From a virus: a DNA stretch of 64,000 nucleotides. This document shows, one piece after another, positions 19,451 through 29,869 of this stretch. Each line of letters begins with the position of its first letter. The first letter of the stretch is position 1. The notes below the pieces were generated by a model. That model was not told the origin of the DNA and did not search any database. It saw only the letters and a list, made by a program, of their open reading frames with translations. The DNA is taken from IMG/VR virus record IMGVR_UViG_3300021093_000051, positions 1 through 64,000 of that record; one strand, written 5' to 3'. The translations under genes and the position numbers were made by a program.

Positions 19451-20341
19451 AATCGAGGTATGATACGTAAGACTTTTGATGAAAAAGGGCTTAACTATGT
19501 CAGCGAGCTCATCATACAGAACCTATCGGACTTGATCACAATACTTAATTGGAATTGGTCAAATGGGATTTTTGTGTATCGTATGTCAAGCGATCTCTTT
19601 CCATGGATGAGCGAGTATCAACTTGAAGAACTTCCTAAGTATGACGTGATCAGCAAGCTTGCAGCGGTCGTTGGCGAAACTGTCTCCATTGCAGGCATGC
19701 GGATCTCCTTTCATCCAGGACAGTTTGATGTGTTGGCTTCACCGAATCCAAACGTGGTCGACAAGACCATCTATGACTTGGATCAGCACGCTCGTATCAT
19801 GGATCTTATGGGTTTACCTCAAGACCATCGAGCTCCGATCAATATTCACGTCGGCGGTTCGTATGGTGACAAGGTGACTGCAATGGAACGTTTTTGTGAA
19901 AACTTCAAAAGCCTTGCCCCCTCTACTCAAGCTAGGTTAGTGGTCGAAAACGACGATAAGGCTAGTCAGTTCTCAGTAAAAGACCTTTATTATGGCGTCT
20001 ATCGAGTTGTGGGGTGCCCAATCACCTTCGATCACCTACACCACCGTTTCTGTACAGGCGATCTTACAGCAAGCGAGGCCGCTCATTTAGCCGCCTCTAC
20101 ATGGCAAGGCTTCGTTCCAGTACAACACTATTCAAGTTCCAAAGCCTTATATGAGGACTCTACTGTGATCAATCGTTCCCATGCGGACTACGTATACGAG
20201 ACTATTCCAGACTATGGCTTTGAAGTAGACGTCGAAGTTGAGGCTAAAGCCAAAGACTTAGCTGTGTTACGTTACCTTGCTGGAGAAGGAATAGTAGAGG
20301 AAGAACTTAAATTTCAATTTGAAGAAAATAAAAAAACCTAA
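19394..20341 (+). CDS. uvsE: UV damage endonuclease (UvdE/UvsE family)
   Basis: 315 residues with the features of the UVDE TIM-barrel nucleases: start RLGYCCINLSL, the FVYRMSSDLFPW segment, ISFHPGQFDVLASP with metal-ligand His, INIHVGGSYGDK, RLVVENDD with acidic ligands, FDHLHHRF and the Lys/His-containing VQHYSSS. Family enzymes nick the strand 5' of UV photoproducts and some abasic sites using divalent metal, starting excision repair. Length is normal for bacterial UvsE. T4 itself uses the unrelated glycosylase DenV, so this is a different solution to UV repair. It is the first gene of the rightward unit and has the AGTACT-rich leader. Start ATG at 19394 is preceded by no Shine-Dalgarno sequence. 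Confidence 0.93.
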   Translation: MRLGYCCINLSLKDQGISTNRGMIRKTFDEKGLNYVSELIIQNLSDLITILNWNWSNGIFVYRMSSDLFPWMSEYQLEELPKYDVISKLAAVVGETVSIAGMRISFHPGQFDVLASPNPNVVDKTIYDLDQHARIMDLMGLPQDHRAPINIHVGGSYGDKVTAMERFCENFKSLAPSTQARLVVENDDKASQFSVKDLYYGVYRVVGCPITFDHLHHRFCTGDLTASEAAHLAASTWQGFVPVQHYSSSKALYEDSTVINRSHADYVYETIPDYGFEVDVEVEAKAKDLAVLRYLAGEGIVEEELKFQFEENKKT

Positions 20342-20376
20342 TTTTTATTTTTAGTTATAATAAAAAAAAACATAAA

Positions 20377-20685
20377 ATGAAAATAATCATACTGGTAGCC
20401 TTAATTTTTACTTCTTGTGGAATTAATAAATCGATAACTTGTAAACAAGATAGTTTTGTTTTAATTAAGTGGAAAAAAGCAAATAGCACGTTTGACGTCT
20501 ACTTAGAAGACTCTCTAGTCGTACAGAATATACCTTGTGACGGAACAAATAACTTATATTTACATAATTATTCTGAAGGAGAATATCTTTTCATCTTTAA
20601 AAAAGACGGGAGAGTCAACGAAAAACGAATAATTAATATTTCTTCACAGATTGACGATGAAACGAGTAGTTTGCATAAACGATAA
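20377..20685 (+). CDS. Small predicted lipoprotein
   Basis: 102 residues. N-terminus MKIIILVALIFTSCGIN has a short hydrophobic signal peptide ending in a lipobox-like TSC, so Cys14 is probably lipid-modified and the protein membrane-anchored facing the periplasm or outer membrane. The remainder is a small beta-rich domain with no recognised motif. Phage lipoproteins can act in superinfection exclusion, but nothing specific shows this. Its leader is A-rich without Shine-Dalgarno. The 3' end overlaps the next gene by 29 nt. Confidence 0.55.
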   Translation: MKIIILVALIFTSCGINKSITCKQDSFVLIKWKKANSTFDVYLEDSLVVQNIPCDGTNNLYLHNYSEGEYLFIFKKDGRVNEKRIINISSQIDDETSSLHKR

Positions 20686-20905
20686 GAACCAGCCCGAGGG
20701 AGCCTGTGTAGTTGAAGGAGCCGAATACCTCGTGGAAAAAGAGTACCATAATGCTCTAGACCAAAGGGTTTATATCATTAGCGGAATCAACAACGAGGGT
20801 ATCACTAAGATGGGTATGCGGTGGATCGGATATGATTCATCCAGGTTTAGAGTAACAGAAGACTCTAAATCAACTAAGAAAGAATATGAATTTGCATTAA
20901 ATTAA
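20657..20905 (+). CDS. Small conserved-type protein of unknown function (82 aa)
   Basis: Starts MKRVVCINDKNQPEGACVVEGAEYLV, a style seen in many small phage proteins that look like compact beta-barrel (SH3-like) domains; no function is known to me. ATG at 20657 is preferred over an in-frame TTG two codons earlier. Overlaps the lipoprotein gene by 29 nt and is followed after 3 nt by the next gene, so it is in an operon. Confidence 0.5.
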   Translation: MKRVVCINDKNQPEGACVVEGAEYLVEKEYHNALDQRVYIISGINNEGITKMGMRWIGYDSSRFRVTEDSKSTKKEYEFALN

Positions 20906-20908
20906 AAA

Positions 20909-21418
20909 ATGGGAACCAATTATTACAGAATACCAAAGGTCGCTGAGATGGAGGCTAAAAAAGAAAAGCTTGCTCAGCGATTACAAGAACTAGACATGAG
21001 TCTAGGAACGATTGAGAGAGGCTTTTGCACTTTAGAAAATAGTGAATCTTCCTGGAGCCATCACTCACCGTGGTCAGAGTTTTTAGAGGACACAAGCATT
21101 CACTTAGGTAAAAGAAGCATGGGTTGGAAGTTCTGTTGGAACTTTCACAATAAGAAATACTATGGAAACAGGGACGAACTATTAGATTTTATTCGTACCG
21201 GTCGAGTCGTAGACGAATACGGAACGGAACAAAAAGTTGAAGAATTCATTAAGATGGCTCTTGAATGGGGCCAACCTGATGGATTCATCAATGGTCCTGA
21301 ATACATCAAACACATGAAAAAAGAAGGTTACTATCGAGACTATGGATATGATGTCACAAAACATTTTGACCAGCTCATCGATGGGCTTAGAGTATCGTCC
21401 TCAACTGAATTTAGCTAA
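20909..21418 (+). CDS. Hypothetical protein MGTNYY family (169 aa)
   Basis: Starts with MGTNYYRIPK and contains a WxxxGWKFCWNFH-like core (LGKRSMGWKFCWNFHNKKYYGN) plus a C-terminal FINGPEYI...FDQLIDGLRVS. Similar small proteins occur widely in phages and some bacterial genomes with unknown function. No signal peptide. The stop at 21416-21418 is followed at once by the next ATG (21420). The role is unknown. Confidence 0.6.
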   Translation: MGTNYYRIPKVAEMEAKKEKLAQRLQELDMSLGTIERGFCTLENSESSWSHHSPWSEFLEDTSIHLGKRSMGWKFCWNFHNKKYYGNRDELLDFIRTGRVVDEYGTEQKVEEFIKMALEWGQPDGFINGPEYIKHMKKEGYYRDYGYDVTKHFDQLIDGLRVSSSTEFS

Positions 21419-21419
21419 G

Positions 21420-21569
21420 ATGGCACACATTAGTTTTTTAGCATATAAGTTAGCATCAATCACTGATTATCAGATCACATCGCTTAAACCAACTTCTGTT
21501 GACCTTGATCAAGCCCAAAGGATGTTTGATTTACATGTCGATAAAAATTACAAAGAAAATGGAAATTAA
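21420..21569 (+). CDS. Small hypothetical protein (49 aa)
   Basis: ATG at 21420 lies 1 nt after the stop of the previous gene; a longer upstream frame is overlapped by that gene and unlikely. Product starts MAHISFLAYKLASITDYQ. No motif. Overlaps the next gene's preferred start by 11 nt, a typical phage operon arrangement. Confidence 0.35.
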   Translation: MAHISFLAYKLASITDYQITSLKPTSVDLDQAQRMFDLHVDKNYKENGN

Positions 21570-22167
21570 GTTTACCGACGGTTTTTTTGACTTAGTACAA
21601 AAGATAATTAATCGTCAACTATGGTACTGGAAATTATTGGACTTTTTTCGATATGACCTAGTACAAGGAATCAAGAATATCTTTTTTTTCTGGAATGTGA
21701 TCTGGAGATATCGATCTTGGGATTCCAGTTTTCAGATGAGGCTCTTAGCTAAATCACTAGAGCCTTTAGCTCATACATTAGAACACCACGGTAACGAAGT
21801 AGACGGGCCTAGAATGAAAAAAGTAGCCGCGATTAAGAGGGCAATCGAGATACTTAATAGGCAATCAAACGATGATTATCTTGAATTGGCTGAAAAGGAA
21901 TTAGGGTATAAAGTAAACCTAAATTATGGTATTACTGGTGATGGTGAACCCAAAGTCATCACTGAGAAAAACCGTAAGCTCTTTGATCTTTCTCATGAAT
22001 TAGAAGATAAAGAATGGAAGGAACTTTGGAAGATATTTGAAGGCCAAGAACACACTCACTATATCATGCTCCTAGATAAAGCAAAATCCGAAAATAGTAG
22101 CACTGGGTCAGAGGACATTTGGAATCAGTGGTTTAACGGAAGCGGCATGAAACACTGGTGGGATTAA
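21559..22167 (+). CDS. Hypothetical protein (202 aa)
   Basis: The preferred start is the ATG at 21559 (MEIKFTDGFFDL), because the in-frame start 20 codons earlier lies deep in the preceding gene. The protein has an aromatic-rich first half (RQLWYWKLLDFFRYDLVQ, FFFWNVIWRYRSWD) and a charged helical second half ending in HTHYIMLLDKAKSE...GMKHWWD. Proteins ending this way are frequent in large phages and unassigned. The function is unknown; it is not an obvious membrane protein. Confidence 0.55.
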   Translation: MEIKFTDGFFDLVQKIINRQLWYWKLLDFFRYDLVQGIKNIFFFWNVIWRYRSWDSSFQMRLLAKSLEPLAHTLEHHGNEVDGPRMKKVAAIKRAIEILNRQSNDDYLELAEKELGYKVNLNYGITGDGEPKVITEKNRKLFDLSHELEDKEWKELWKIFEGQEHTHYIMLLDKAKSENSSTGSEDIWNQWFNGSGMKHWWD

Positions 22168-22181
22168 AAAAATAGAAGATA

Positions 22182-22301
22182 GTGAAAACATTAGGTATCA
22201 TTTCTGCGGCATGCATAATTACTTTCTTAGTAATCGTTCTAATAATTGAAATAGTTAGAAAGATCTACGATGAGGCAGACGACTTGGATAATAATCAGTA
22301 A
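22182..22301 (+). CDS. Predicted single-pass membrane peptide (39 aa)
   Basis: A GTG-initiated frame, KTLGIISAACIITFLVIVLII then EIVRKIYDEADDLDNNQ: one hydrophobic helix of about 19 residues followed by an acidic tail. It fits exactly between the flanking genes (14 nt and 11 nt away). Start codon and expression are uncertain; the clean membrane helix and operon fit argue for a real gene. Confidence 0.4.
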   Translation: MKTLGIISAACIITFLVIVLIIEIVRKIYDEADDLDNNQ

Positions 22302-22312
22302 AAATAAAAACA

Positions 22313-23030
22313 ATGTATACACCAACTGACTTAACAAAAATCGTGTTCTTTGATTTGGAAACAGCATCCGAATACGAATCCCTAGATCAATTAGCCTTTA
22401 ATAAACCTAAGATGGCTGAATTATGGTCTAAAAGATGTGAGTATCTTCGCTCTAGATTTGAAGAAAATAAAGACATGACAGACGAGGAGCTATATCAAGC
22501 AAAAGCTGCCTTGACTCCAGAGTTTGCCAGAATAGTATGTGCTACATTCGGTAGAGTCACTTTTATTGGAGAGGATCCTAACGTGATCGTCAAGAGTTAT
22601 TGTTCTCAACAAGAAGATGAGGTTTTAGACGGAATCCAAAAAGTGTTTGACAAGTTTGCCTCTCTTAAGTTTTCAGGCCATAACATTAAGCGTTTTGATA
22701 TTCCAATGATGTGCAAAAGACTCTTGATTCATGGGCGATCCTTACCTAAAGGATTACAGATTCAAAACCTAAAACCTTGGGAGATGCCATTTATCGATAC
22801 TTCTGAACTATGGAGCTTTGGTGCTTGGCAGGAAGGATTTGTTTCTCTTGAGCTATTAGTAACTGCAATCGGTCTTGAGACACCTAAGGGAGACATTAAA
22901 GGCGAAGAGGTGAGCCGATTTTTTTGGCAAGATGAGGATACTCAACGTATTGCTGAATACTGTCAGCGAGATGTTTTTGCTGGAATTCAAGCTCTCTTAA
23001 AACTTTCAGGACTTACCGTAGTAGAAGAAT

Positions 23031-23047
<17 letters not shown>
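22313..23047 (+). CDS. DEDD-family 3'-5' exonuclease (DnaQ/PolB-exo like)
   Basis: 244 residues with the three exonuclease motifs: Exo I with Asp14 and Glu16 in VFFDLETAS, Exo II in FSGHNIKRFDIPMM (Asn and Asp), and Exo III in AEYCQRDVFAG (Tyr-x-x-x-Asp). The arrangement resembles the stand-alone exonucleases related to family-B polymerase proofreading domains. Such enzymes remove 3' nucleotides from DNA or RNA. The phage polymerase at 40320 carries its own proofreading domain, so this is additional. It overlaps the PD-(D/E)XK nuclease gene by 17 nt, suggesting joint action in DNA processing. Confidence 0.75.
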
Positions 23048-25432
<2,385 letters not shown>

Positions 25433-25453
25433 GACTGACCAAGATTAAAAGTG

Positions 25454-25479
25454 AAAAGAGATAGGAAACTATCTCTTTT
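25454..25479 (+). terminator. Rho-independent terminator after groEL
   Basis: Perfect 11-bp stem AAAAGAGATAG / CTATCTCTTTT with a GAAA tetraloop, running into a T tract. Ends the UV-endonuclease-to-GroEL unit. Confidence 0.85.
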
Positions 25480-25493
25480 TTATTTTTATAAAA

Positions 25494-25518
25494 AACTTTA
25501 TTCTTTAAATTTGTATAA
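25494..25518 (+). promoter_or_regulatory. Early/middle-type promoter-like element
   Basis: AACTTT (25494-25499), 13 nt, GTATAA (25513-25518), 19 nt before the S1-like gene and just after a terminator, where a new promoter is required. It also contains TAAATTTG (25506-25513), which fits the Bacteroidetes -7 consensus TAnnTTTG. Confidence 0.55.
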
Positions 25519-25537
25519 ATTATAAATTAATCTAAAA

Positions 25538-26701
25538 ATGACAACACCAGATCCATTTAAAATTGTAAGTAAATACAATACTGAGGTAACTCTCACGCCA
25601 GATGACAAGAACTCTGGAGTAAAGATATATTGCCAAGAAGACTATGCTCAAGAGCTATATGATCGAATGAATAAACTTGAGAGCACCGGACAGTTGCACA
25701 CAGCCAATAAGGATCTTGAAGAAAACGGAGTATATCGAGTAAAAGCAAATCTAATCTCATTTGAGGATAAATTAATCCACGCAGAAGAAATTGGATCCAA
25801 GACTCCAGTAATAATTCCATTTAGAGAGTATTCAAAGGATCTTGAAGTTCTTTCTAGAGGCGAAGGCCGAGAGTTCTTAATCATGGTTTATAAATCAACT
25901 AAACACGGAGAAAATTATGGATCTGAAAGAAAAGCTATCTCCATCTCGTATAAACAAGAATTGTTTGACCACCTTAAAGAAAACACTTGGTTTGATGTTA
26001 CCATCACAAAACTAATAAAAGGAGGATATTTAGCAGTCTATAAAAAAGAGATTGAATGCTTTATACCTGGATCACATGCAGCAGCAAATGTCGTTCATAA
26101 CTTTAATGACATGTTAAACAAGACTCTAACTGTCATGGTGGACAACTACGATCAAACTAATGATCTATTCATACTTTCATACAAAAAATACGTAACTCAA
26201 TCCATGCCAACCATGATTGAGAACCTAGAATTTAATCGAGAATATCAAGGAGTTCTTACTAATAAACCATACGATTTTGGAGTGTTTGTTGAGATCGACG
26301 GCTACTTTACTGGTCTAGTTCACCAGACCGAATTTGAAAATTACGATGTTATCAGAAAGACCCTAAAGACCGGTGATAAATTAAACGTGTTTGTAAAAGA
26401 TATCACCACAAAAGGTGGTCAGTTTAGAGTAGTTCTTACCCTAAATTCTAAAAGCGTAAATGCTGAAAAACTTGCATGGCAAAAACTTAGAGAAAAGACA
26501 GAGACTAAAAGCTTTGCATACGATGTTGATCCTAAGAAAAATTCAATTTCAATCTATATCGATGGTGAAAACTATGAAGTCTCCCTAAAAAGAAAAGATC
26601 TTGAAAAGAACTTAAGTCGATTCCCATATGTTAAGGTTTCTAAAGTAGATGTCTTAAATAAGAGCTTAAAGTTTGAATTTGTTGAGGACTCTGAAAATTA
26701 A
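25538..26701 (+). CDS. Ribosomal protein S1-like RNA-binding protein
   Basis: 387 residues with two clear S1 (OB-fold) domains, about residues 149-216 (WFDVTITKLIKGGYLAVY...CFIPGSHA) and 233-303 (YQGVLTNKPYDFGVFVEIDGYFTGLVHQTE), and a probable third, degenerate one at about 62-138 (VYRVKANLISFEDKLIHAEE...FREYS). The C-terminal 80 residues are a separate small domain. Bacterial S1 binds mRNA leaders on the 30S subunit; a phage copy could favour phage transcripts, which here mostly lack Shine-Dalgarno sequences. It has its own promoter-like element and follows a terminator, so it is independently transcribed. An alternative is an RNA-stability or replication role; S1 domains alone cannot decide. 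Confidence 0.8.
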   Translation: MTTPDPFKIVSKYNTEVTLTPDDKNSGVKIYCQEDYAQELYDRMNKLESTGQLHTANKDLEENGVYRVKANLISFEDKLIHAEEIGSKTPVIIPFREYSKDLEVLSRGEGREFLIMVYKSTKHGENYGSERKAISISYKQELFDHLKENTWFDVTITKLIKGGYLAVYKKEIECFIPGSHAAANVVHNFNDMLNKTLTVMVDNYDQTNDLFILSYKKYVTQSMPTMIENLEFNREYQGVLTNKPYDFGVFVEIDGYFTGLVHQTEFENYDVIRKTLKTGDKLNVFVKDITTKGGQFRVVLTLNSKSVNAEKLAWQKLREKTETKSFAYDVDPKKNSISIYIDGENYEVSLKRKDLEKNLSRFPYVKVSKVDVLNKSLKFEFVEDSEN

Positions 26702-26796
26702 TTTCTAAAAGAGCTCTCATCCAAATGGAGGTCAAGATAAATAACTTAGAACTAGTTCAGTTCAATCTAGATTAACGACGCGACATTAAAAAAATT

Positions 26797-26821
26797 AACA
26801 ATTAGCCCAGCTGATGTATAG
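26797..26821 (+). promoter_or_regulatory. Weak early/middle-type promoter-like element before nrdB
   Basis: AACAAT, 13 nt, GTATAG; spacing fits the other elements but both hexamers diverge. It lies 33 nt before the nrdB ATG. The 152-bp gap also holds a late-like GATAAATAACTTA at 26736-26748, too far from any start to match the usual late spacing. Confidence 0.35.
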
Positions 26822-26854
26822 GCTGATCTGTCTAAAAAAAACAAGTAAAAGAGT

Positions 26855-27862
26855 ATGGTAAGTTCACTTTTTAAAGAGCGAGTAGAGTATAAACCGTTTG
26901 AATATCCAATATATTACACAGAAGGATGGCTTAAACAGGCTCAAGCCTTTTGGTTGCACACTGAGATCTCAATGCAAGGGGATCTTAAAGACTGGAATGA
27001 AAAACTAAGCAAATCAGAAAAAAACCTAGTCGGTAACATATTATTAGGTTTTGCTCAAACTGAGTGTGCAGTATCAGATTATTGGACTAGCATGGTGACT
27101 AAATGGTTCCCTAAGCATGAGATAAAGCAGATGGCCATGATCTTTGGTTCTCAGGAAACAATACATGCAACCGCTTATTCATACCTAAATGAGACTCTTG
27201 GCCTAGAAGATTTTAAAGGATTCTTACACGAACCGACAATCGCTAATAAATTCGAATTTCTTCTTTCAACAGCTAATGATTATACCAATATCGATTTATG
27301 TGAATCATCAGATGCCCGCAGAGATGCGGCAAAGTCTCTTGCTATATTTTCCGCATTTGCCGAAGGAGTATCCCTCTATTCGTCCTTTGCAGTTCTCTAT
27401 TCTTTTCAAATGAGAGATCTCTTAAAAGGAATAGGCCAACAGATGAAATGGTCAGTTAGAGACGAGTCACTACACTCAAAGATGGGTTGTCAGTTATTTC
27501 GACACATGTGTGAAGAATATCCTGAATTAAAGGATTCAGTTCAATCACAAGTCGAAGAGGCTGCCTCTTTAATGGTAGACATGGAACTTCGATTCATCGA
27601 TAAGATGTTTGAAATGGGAGATCTAGAAAACTTAAAAGCCGATCATCTTAAAGAATTCATTAAGAAAAGAGCAAACGAGAAGCTAAATGAATTGGGTTAC
27701 GAATCCATCTTTCACTACAGCGAAGACCTAGCATCTGAACTGGACTGGTTTTATCATCTTACTGGAGGTGTGACTTGGACAGATTTCTTTGCAATAAGAT
27801 CAACTGATTATTCTAAAGCTGGAGAATCAGAGGACTGGGACGAAGATTCACTTTTTAGTTAA
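26855..27862 (+). CDS. nrdB: Ribonucleotide reductase class I, small subunit (NrdB)
   Basis: 335 residues of the ferritin-like R2 family, which builds the radical cofactor used by NrdA. Metal ligands can be placed by spacing: Glu70 (QTECAVSD), Glu101 and His104 (QETIHATAY), Glu170 (FAEGVSLY), Glu204 and His207 (DESLH). The radical tyrosine is present at 108, four residues after His104. The first ligand is Glu, where E. coli has Asp84. The acidic C-terminus WDEDSLFS is the kind of tail that docks on NrdA. It is upstream of nrdA with one small ORF in the 123-nt gap. It supplies dNTPs for phage replication. Confidence 0.93.
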   Translation: MVSSLFKERVEYKPFEYPIYYTEGWLKQAQAFWLHTEISMQGDLKDWNEKLSKSEKNLVGNILLGFAQTECAVSDYWTSMVTKWFPKHEIKQMAMIFGSQETIHATAYSYLNETLGLEDFKGFLHEPTIANKFEFLLSTANDYTNIDLCESSDARRDAAKSLAIFSAFAEGVSLYSSFAVLYSFQMRDLLKGIGQQMKWSVRDESLHSKMGCQLFRHMCEEYPELKDSVQSQVEEAASLMVDMELRFIDKMFEMGDLENLKADHLKEFIKKRANEKLNELGYESIFHYSEDLASELDWFYHLTGGVTWTDFFAIRSTDYSKAGESEDWDEDSLFS

Positions 27863-27873
27863 TCTAAGCAAGC

Positions 27874-28014
27874 ATGAAAGAATTAATCAATCGATTACAC
27901 AAAGCCGGAACAAACGGTAATTCTAACTATATTATAGTCAGCCCTGAATTAGCACTTAAAATAAAAGAAGAAAACAAAAAGAAAAATGGAAGAAAAAGAA
28001 ATAAATCACGGTGA
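27874..28014 (+). CDS. Small basic hypothetical protein between nrdB and nrdA (46 aa)
   Basis: MKELINRLHKAGTNGNSNYIIVSPEL then a Lys/Arg-rich tail (NKKKNGRKRNKSR). ATG lies 11 nt after nrdB and the frame overlaps the nrdA start by 29 nt. The G-N-x-N-Y-I-I-V-S-P-E stretch is reminiscent of a motif in T4-like capsid proteins, which could be chance. Function unknown; real-gene status moderately uncertain. Confidence 0.35.
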   Translation: MKELINRLHKAGTNGNSNYIIVSPELALKIKEENKKKNGRKRNKSR

Positions 28015-29791
28015 GCCTCAAGGCTGGGAAATAGGAGTACACTTTCCAGTCTGGGCAAACACTGAAGTATACGTTAAAACAGTTTCTAGAGGATACTTAC
28101 TAGAGGGAGAAACACCAAAGGATGCATACTGGAGAGTATCAACAGCCGTTGCTAAAAGACTTAGAAAACCCGAACTTGCCTCCAAGTTCTTTGATTATAT
28201 GTGGAAAGGATGGTTAAACTTAGCCACCCCAGTATTTTCTAACACCGGCACTGAAAGAGGTTTACCTATCTCCTGTTTTGGAATAGACGTCGCCGATTCA
28301 ATAGCAGACATTGGAATTAAAAACCTTGAACTTATGCTCTTAGCTAAACACGGTGGAGGAGTAGGAATAGGCATCAATCAAGTTCGACCAGCCGGTTCTA
28401 AGATATCTCAAAACGGTACTTCAGATGGTGTCGTTCCCTTTTGTAAGATCTATGATTCAGCAGTATTAGCTACTAATCAAGGGAACGTAAGAAGAGGTGC
28501 TGCCTCAGTCAATATTGATATTGAACATGGAGACTTTTGGGATTGGTTAGAGATTAGGGAACCTAAAGGGGATGTTAATCGTCAATGTTTAAACCTTCAT
28601 CAATGCGTGATAGTATCAGACGATTTTATGCAAAGACTCGAACACGGCGATAAGGAAGCTCGACGCAGATGGGCAGCAGTGTTGAGGAAACGCAAGGCCA
28701 CTGGCGAGCCATATATCATGTATAAAGGAAACGTTAACCGTCAGAGCCCAGAAGCCTATAAAAAGAACGGGCTTAAGGTATACATGACCAATATCTGTAG
28801 CGAGATCACTCTACATACTGATGAGAACCACTCATTTGTTTGCTGTTTATCTTCGCTAAACCTAGCAAAATACGATGAGTGGAAAGACACCGATCTGATC
28901 TATACTGCTACTTGGTTTCTGGATGGAGTCTTGGAAGAGTTTATCCAACGTGCTAAATACATGAGAGGATTTGAAAACTCAGTAAGATCTGCAGAAAAAG
29001 GTAGAGCTCTAGGCTTAGGCGTCCTAGGTTGGCACACTTATCTACAAAATAAGAATATCCCGTTTGATTCTCTACCTGCTCAGTTTGAGACCAGAAAGAT
29101 CTTTTCTCAATTAAAGATTGAGAGCGAAAGAGCAAGTAGAGACATGGCTAGAGAATTTGGAGAGCCCCTATGGTGTGTTGGTACTGGAATGAGAAACACT
29201 CACTTAAGAGCCATCGCGCCCACCGTTTCTAACTCAAAGCTTTCAGGTAATGTTTCAGCGGGTATCGAGCCTTGGGCAGCAAACGTCTTTACCGAACAGA
29301 CTGCAAAAGGAACCTTTATTCGTAAGAATCCATCACTAGAAAAAGTTCTTGAAAAGATTGGACAAAACACTCGAGAAGTTTGGGATCAGATCTTAATTGA
29401 CGGCGGTTCTGTTCAGGGACTAGATTTTATGGATAACTATCGAGTAAAACTTGGAGAATCTAGCAACCCTATCACACTTAATAAGTTTTCTAAGCTTCCT
29501 GAAATTGAACAAAGTCAATATGTTCCTCTAAAGGAAGTATACTTAACATTTAAGGAAATAAATCAACTTGAATTAGTTCGTCAAGCCGGGCTACGACAGC
29601 AATATATAGATCAAGCAGTTTCCTTAAACCTAGCATTTCCGACTGACGCTGAGCCCAAGTTTATTAATCAAGTTCACCTAGAAGCATATCAATCAGGCAT
29701 CAAGACCCTTTATTATATGCGAACTGAATCTGTTCTTAGAGGAGATATTTCTGCCAGAGCAATGGCCGATTGTTTAAGCTGTGATGGGTAA
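27986..29791 (+). CDS. nrdA: Ribonucleotide reductase class I, large subunit (NrdA)
   Basis: 601 residues, shorter than E. coli NrdA (761) mainly because the N-terminal ATP-cone domain that mediates dATP inhibition is missing. Catalytic features are present: LPISCFG (first redox Cys), NICSEI (Asn, thiyl-radical Cys and Glu of the active site), FVCCLSSLNL (second redox Cys), paired tyrosines in TLYYMRTES for radical transfer, and a C-terminal CLSC pair for re-reduction. It reduces ribonucleotides to deoxyribonucleotides with NrdB. Loss of the ATP cone would make it insensitive to shutdown by dATP, useful during phage replication (inference). Ends before an imperfect terminator hairpin at 29816. 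Confidence 0.93.
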   Translation: MEEKEINHGEPQGWEIGVHFPVWANTEVYVKTVSRGYLLEGETPKDAYWRVSTAVAKRLRKPELASKFFDYMWKGWLNLATPVFSNTGTERGLPISCFGIDVADSIADIGIKNLELMLLAKHGGGVGIGINQVRPAGSKISQNGTSDGVVPFCKIYDSAVLATNQGNVRRGAASVNIDIEHGDFWDWLEIREPKGDVNRQCLNLHQCVIVSDDFMQRLEHGDKEARRRWAAVLRKRKATGEPYIMYKGNVNRQSPEAYKKNGLKVYMTNICSEITLHTDENHSFVCCLSSLNLAKYDEWKDTDLIYTATWFLDGVLEEFIQRAKYMRGFENSVRSAEKGRALGLGVLGWHTYLQNKNIPFDSLPAQFETRKIFSQLKIESERASRDMAREFGEPLWCVGTGMRNTHLRAIAPTVSNSKLSGNVSAGIEPWAANVFTEQTAKGTFIRKNPSLEKVLEKIGQNTREVWDQILIDGGSVQGLDFMDNYRVKLGESSNPITLNKFSKLPEIEQSQYVPLKEVYLTFKEINQLELVRQAGLRQQYIDQAVSLNLAFPTDAEPKFINQVHLEAYQSGIKTLYYMRTESVLRGDISARAMADCLSCDG

Positions 29792-29815
29792 CCATCAATA
29801 AAAACATAATATGAT

Positions 29816-29843
29816 GCAGCAAATAACTTTTACTGCTTTTTTT
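29816..29843 (+). terminator. Terminator after nrdA, paired with a late promoter
   Basis: GCAGCAAA / TTTACTGC stem with one mismatch, loop TAACT, followed by seven T. Nearly the same sequence recurs at 30487-30513, each time just before a late-promoter-like element. Confidence 0.6.
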
Positions 29844-29844
29844 A

Positions 29845-29858
29845 AATAAATAATAAAA
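29845..29858 (+). promoter_or_regulatory. Late-promoter-like element
   Basis: AATAAATAATAAAA, 11 nt before the ATG at 29870. It is part of a duplicated leader (also before 30544) that includes the identical AATCTAGTCTC up to the start codon. Confidence 0.6.
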
Positions 29859-29869
29859 AATCTAGTCTC

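Noticed and set aside
26724-26774. 16-codon frame between the S1-like gene and nrdB
   Set aside because: Too short and without supporting features; overlaps a late-box-like sequence that is also unconvincing.
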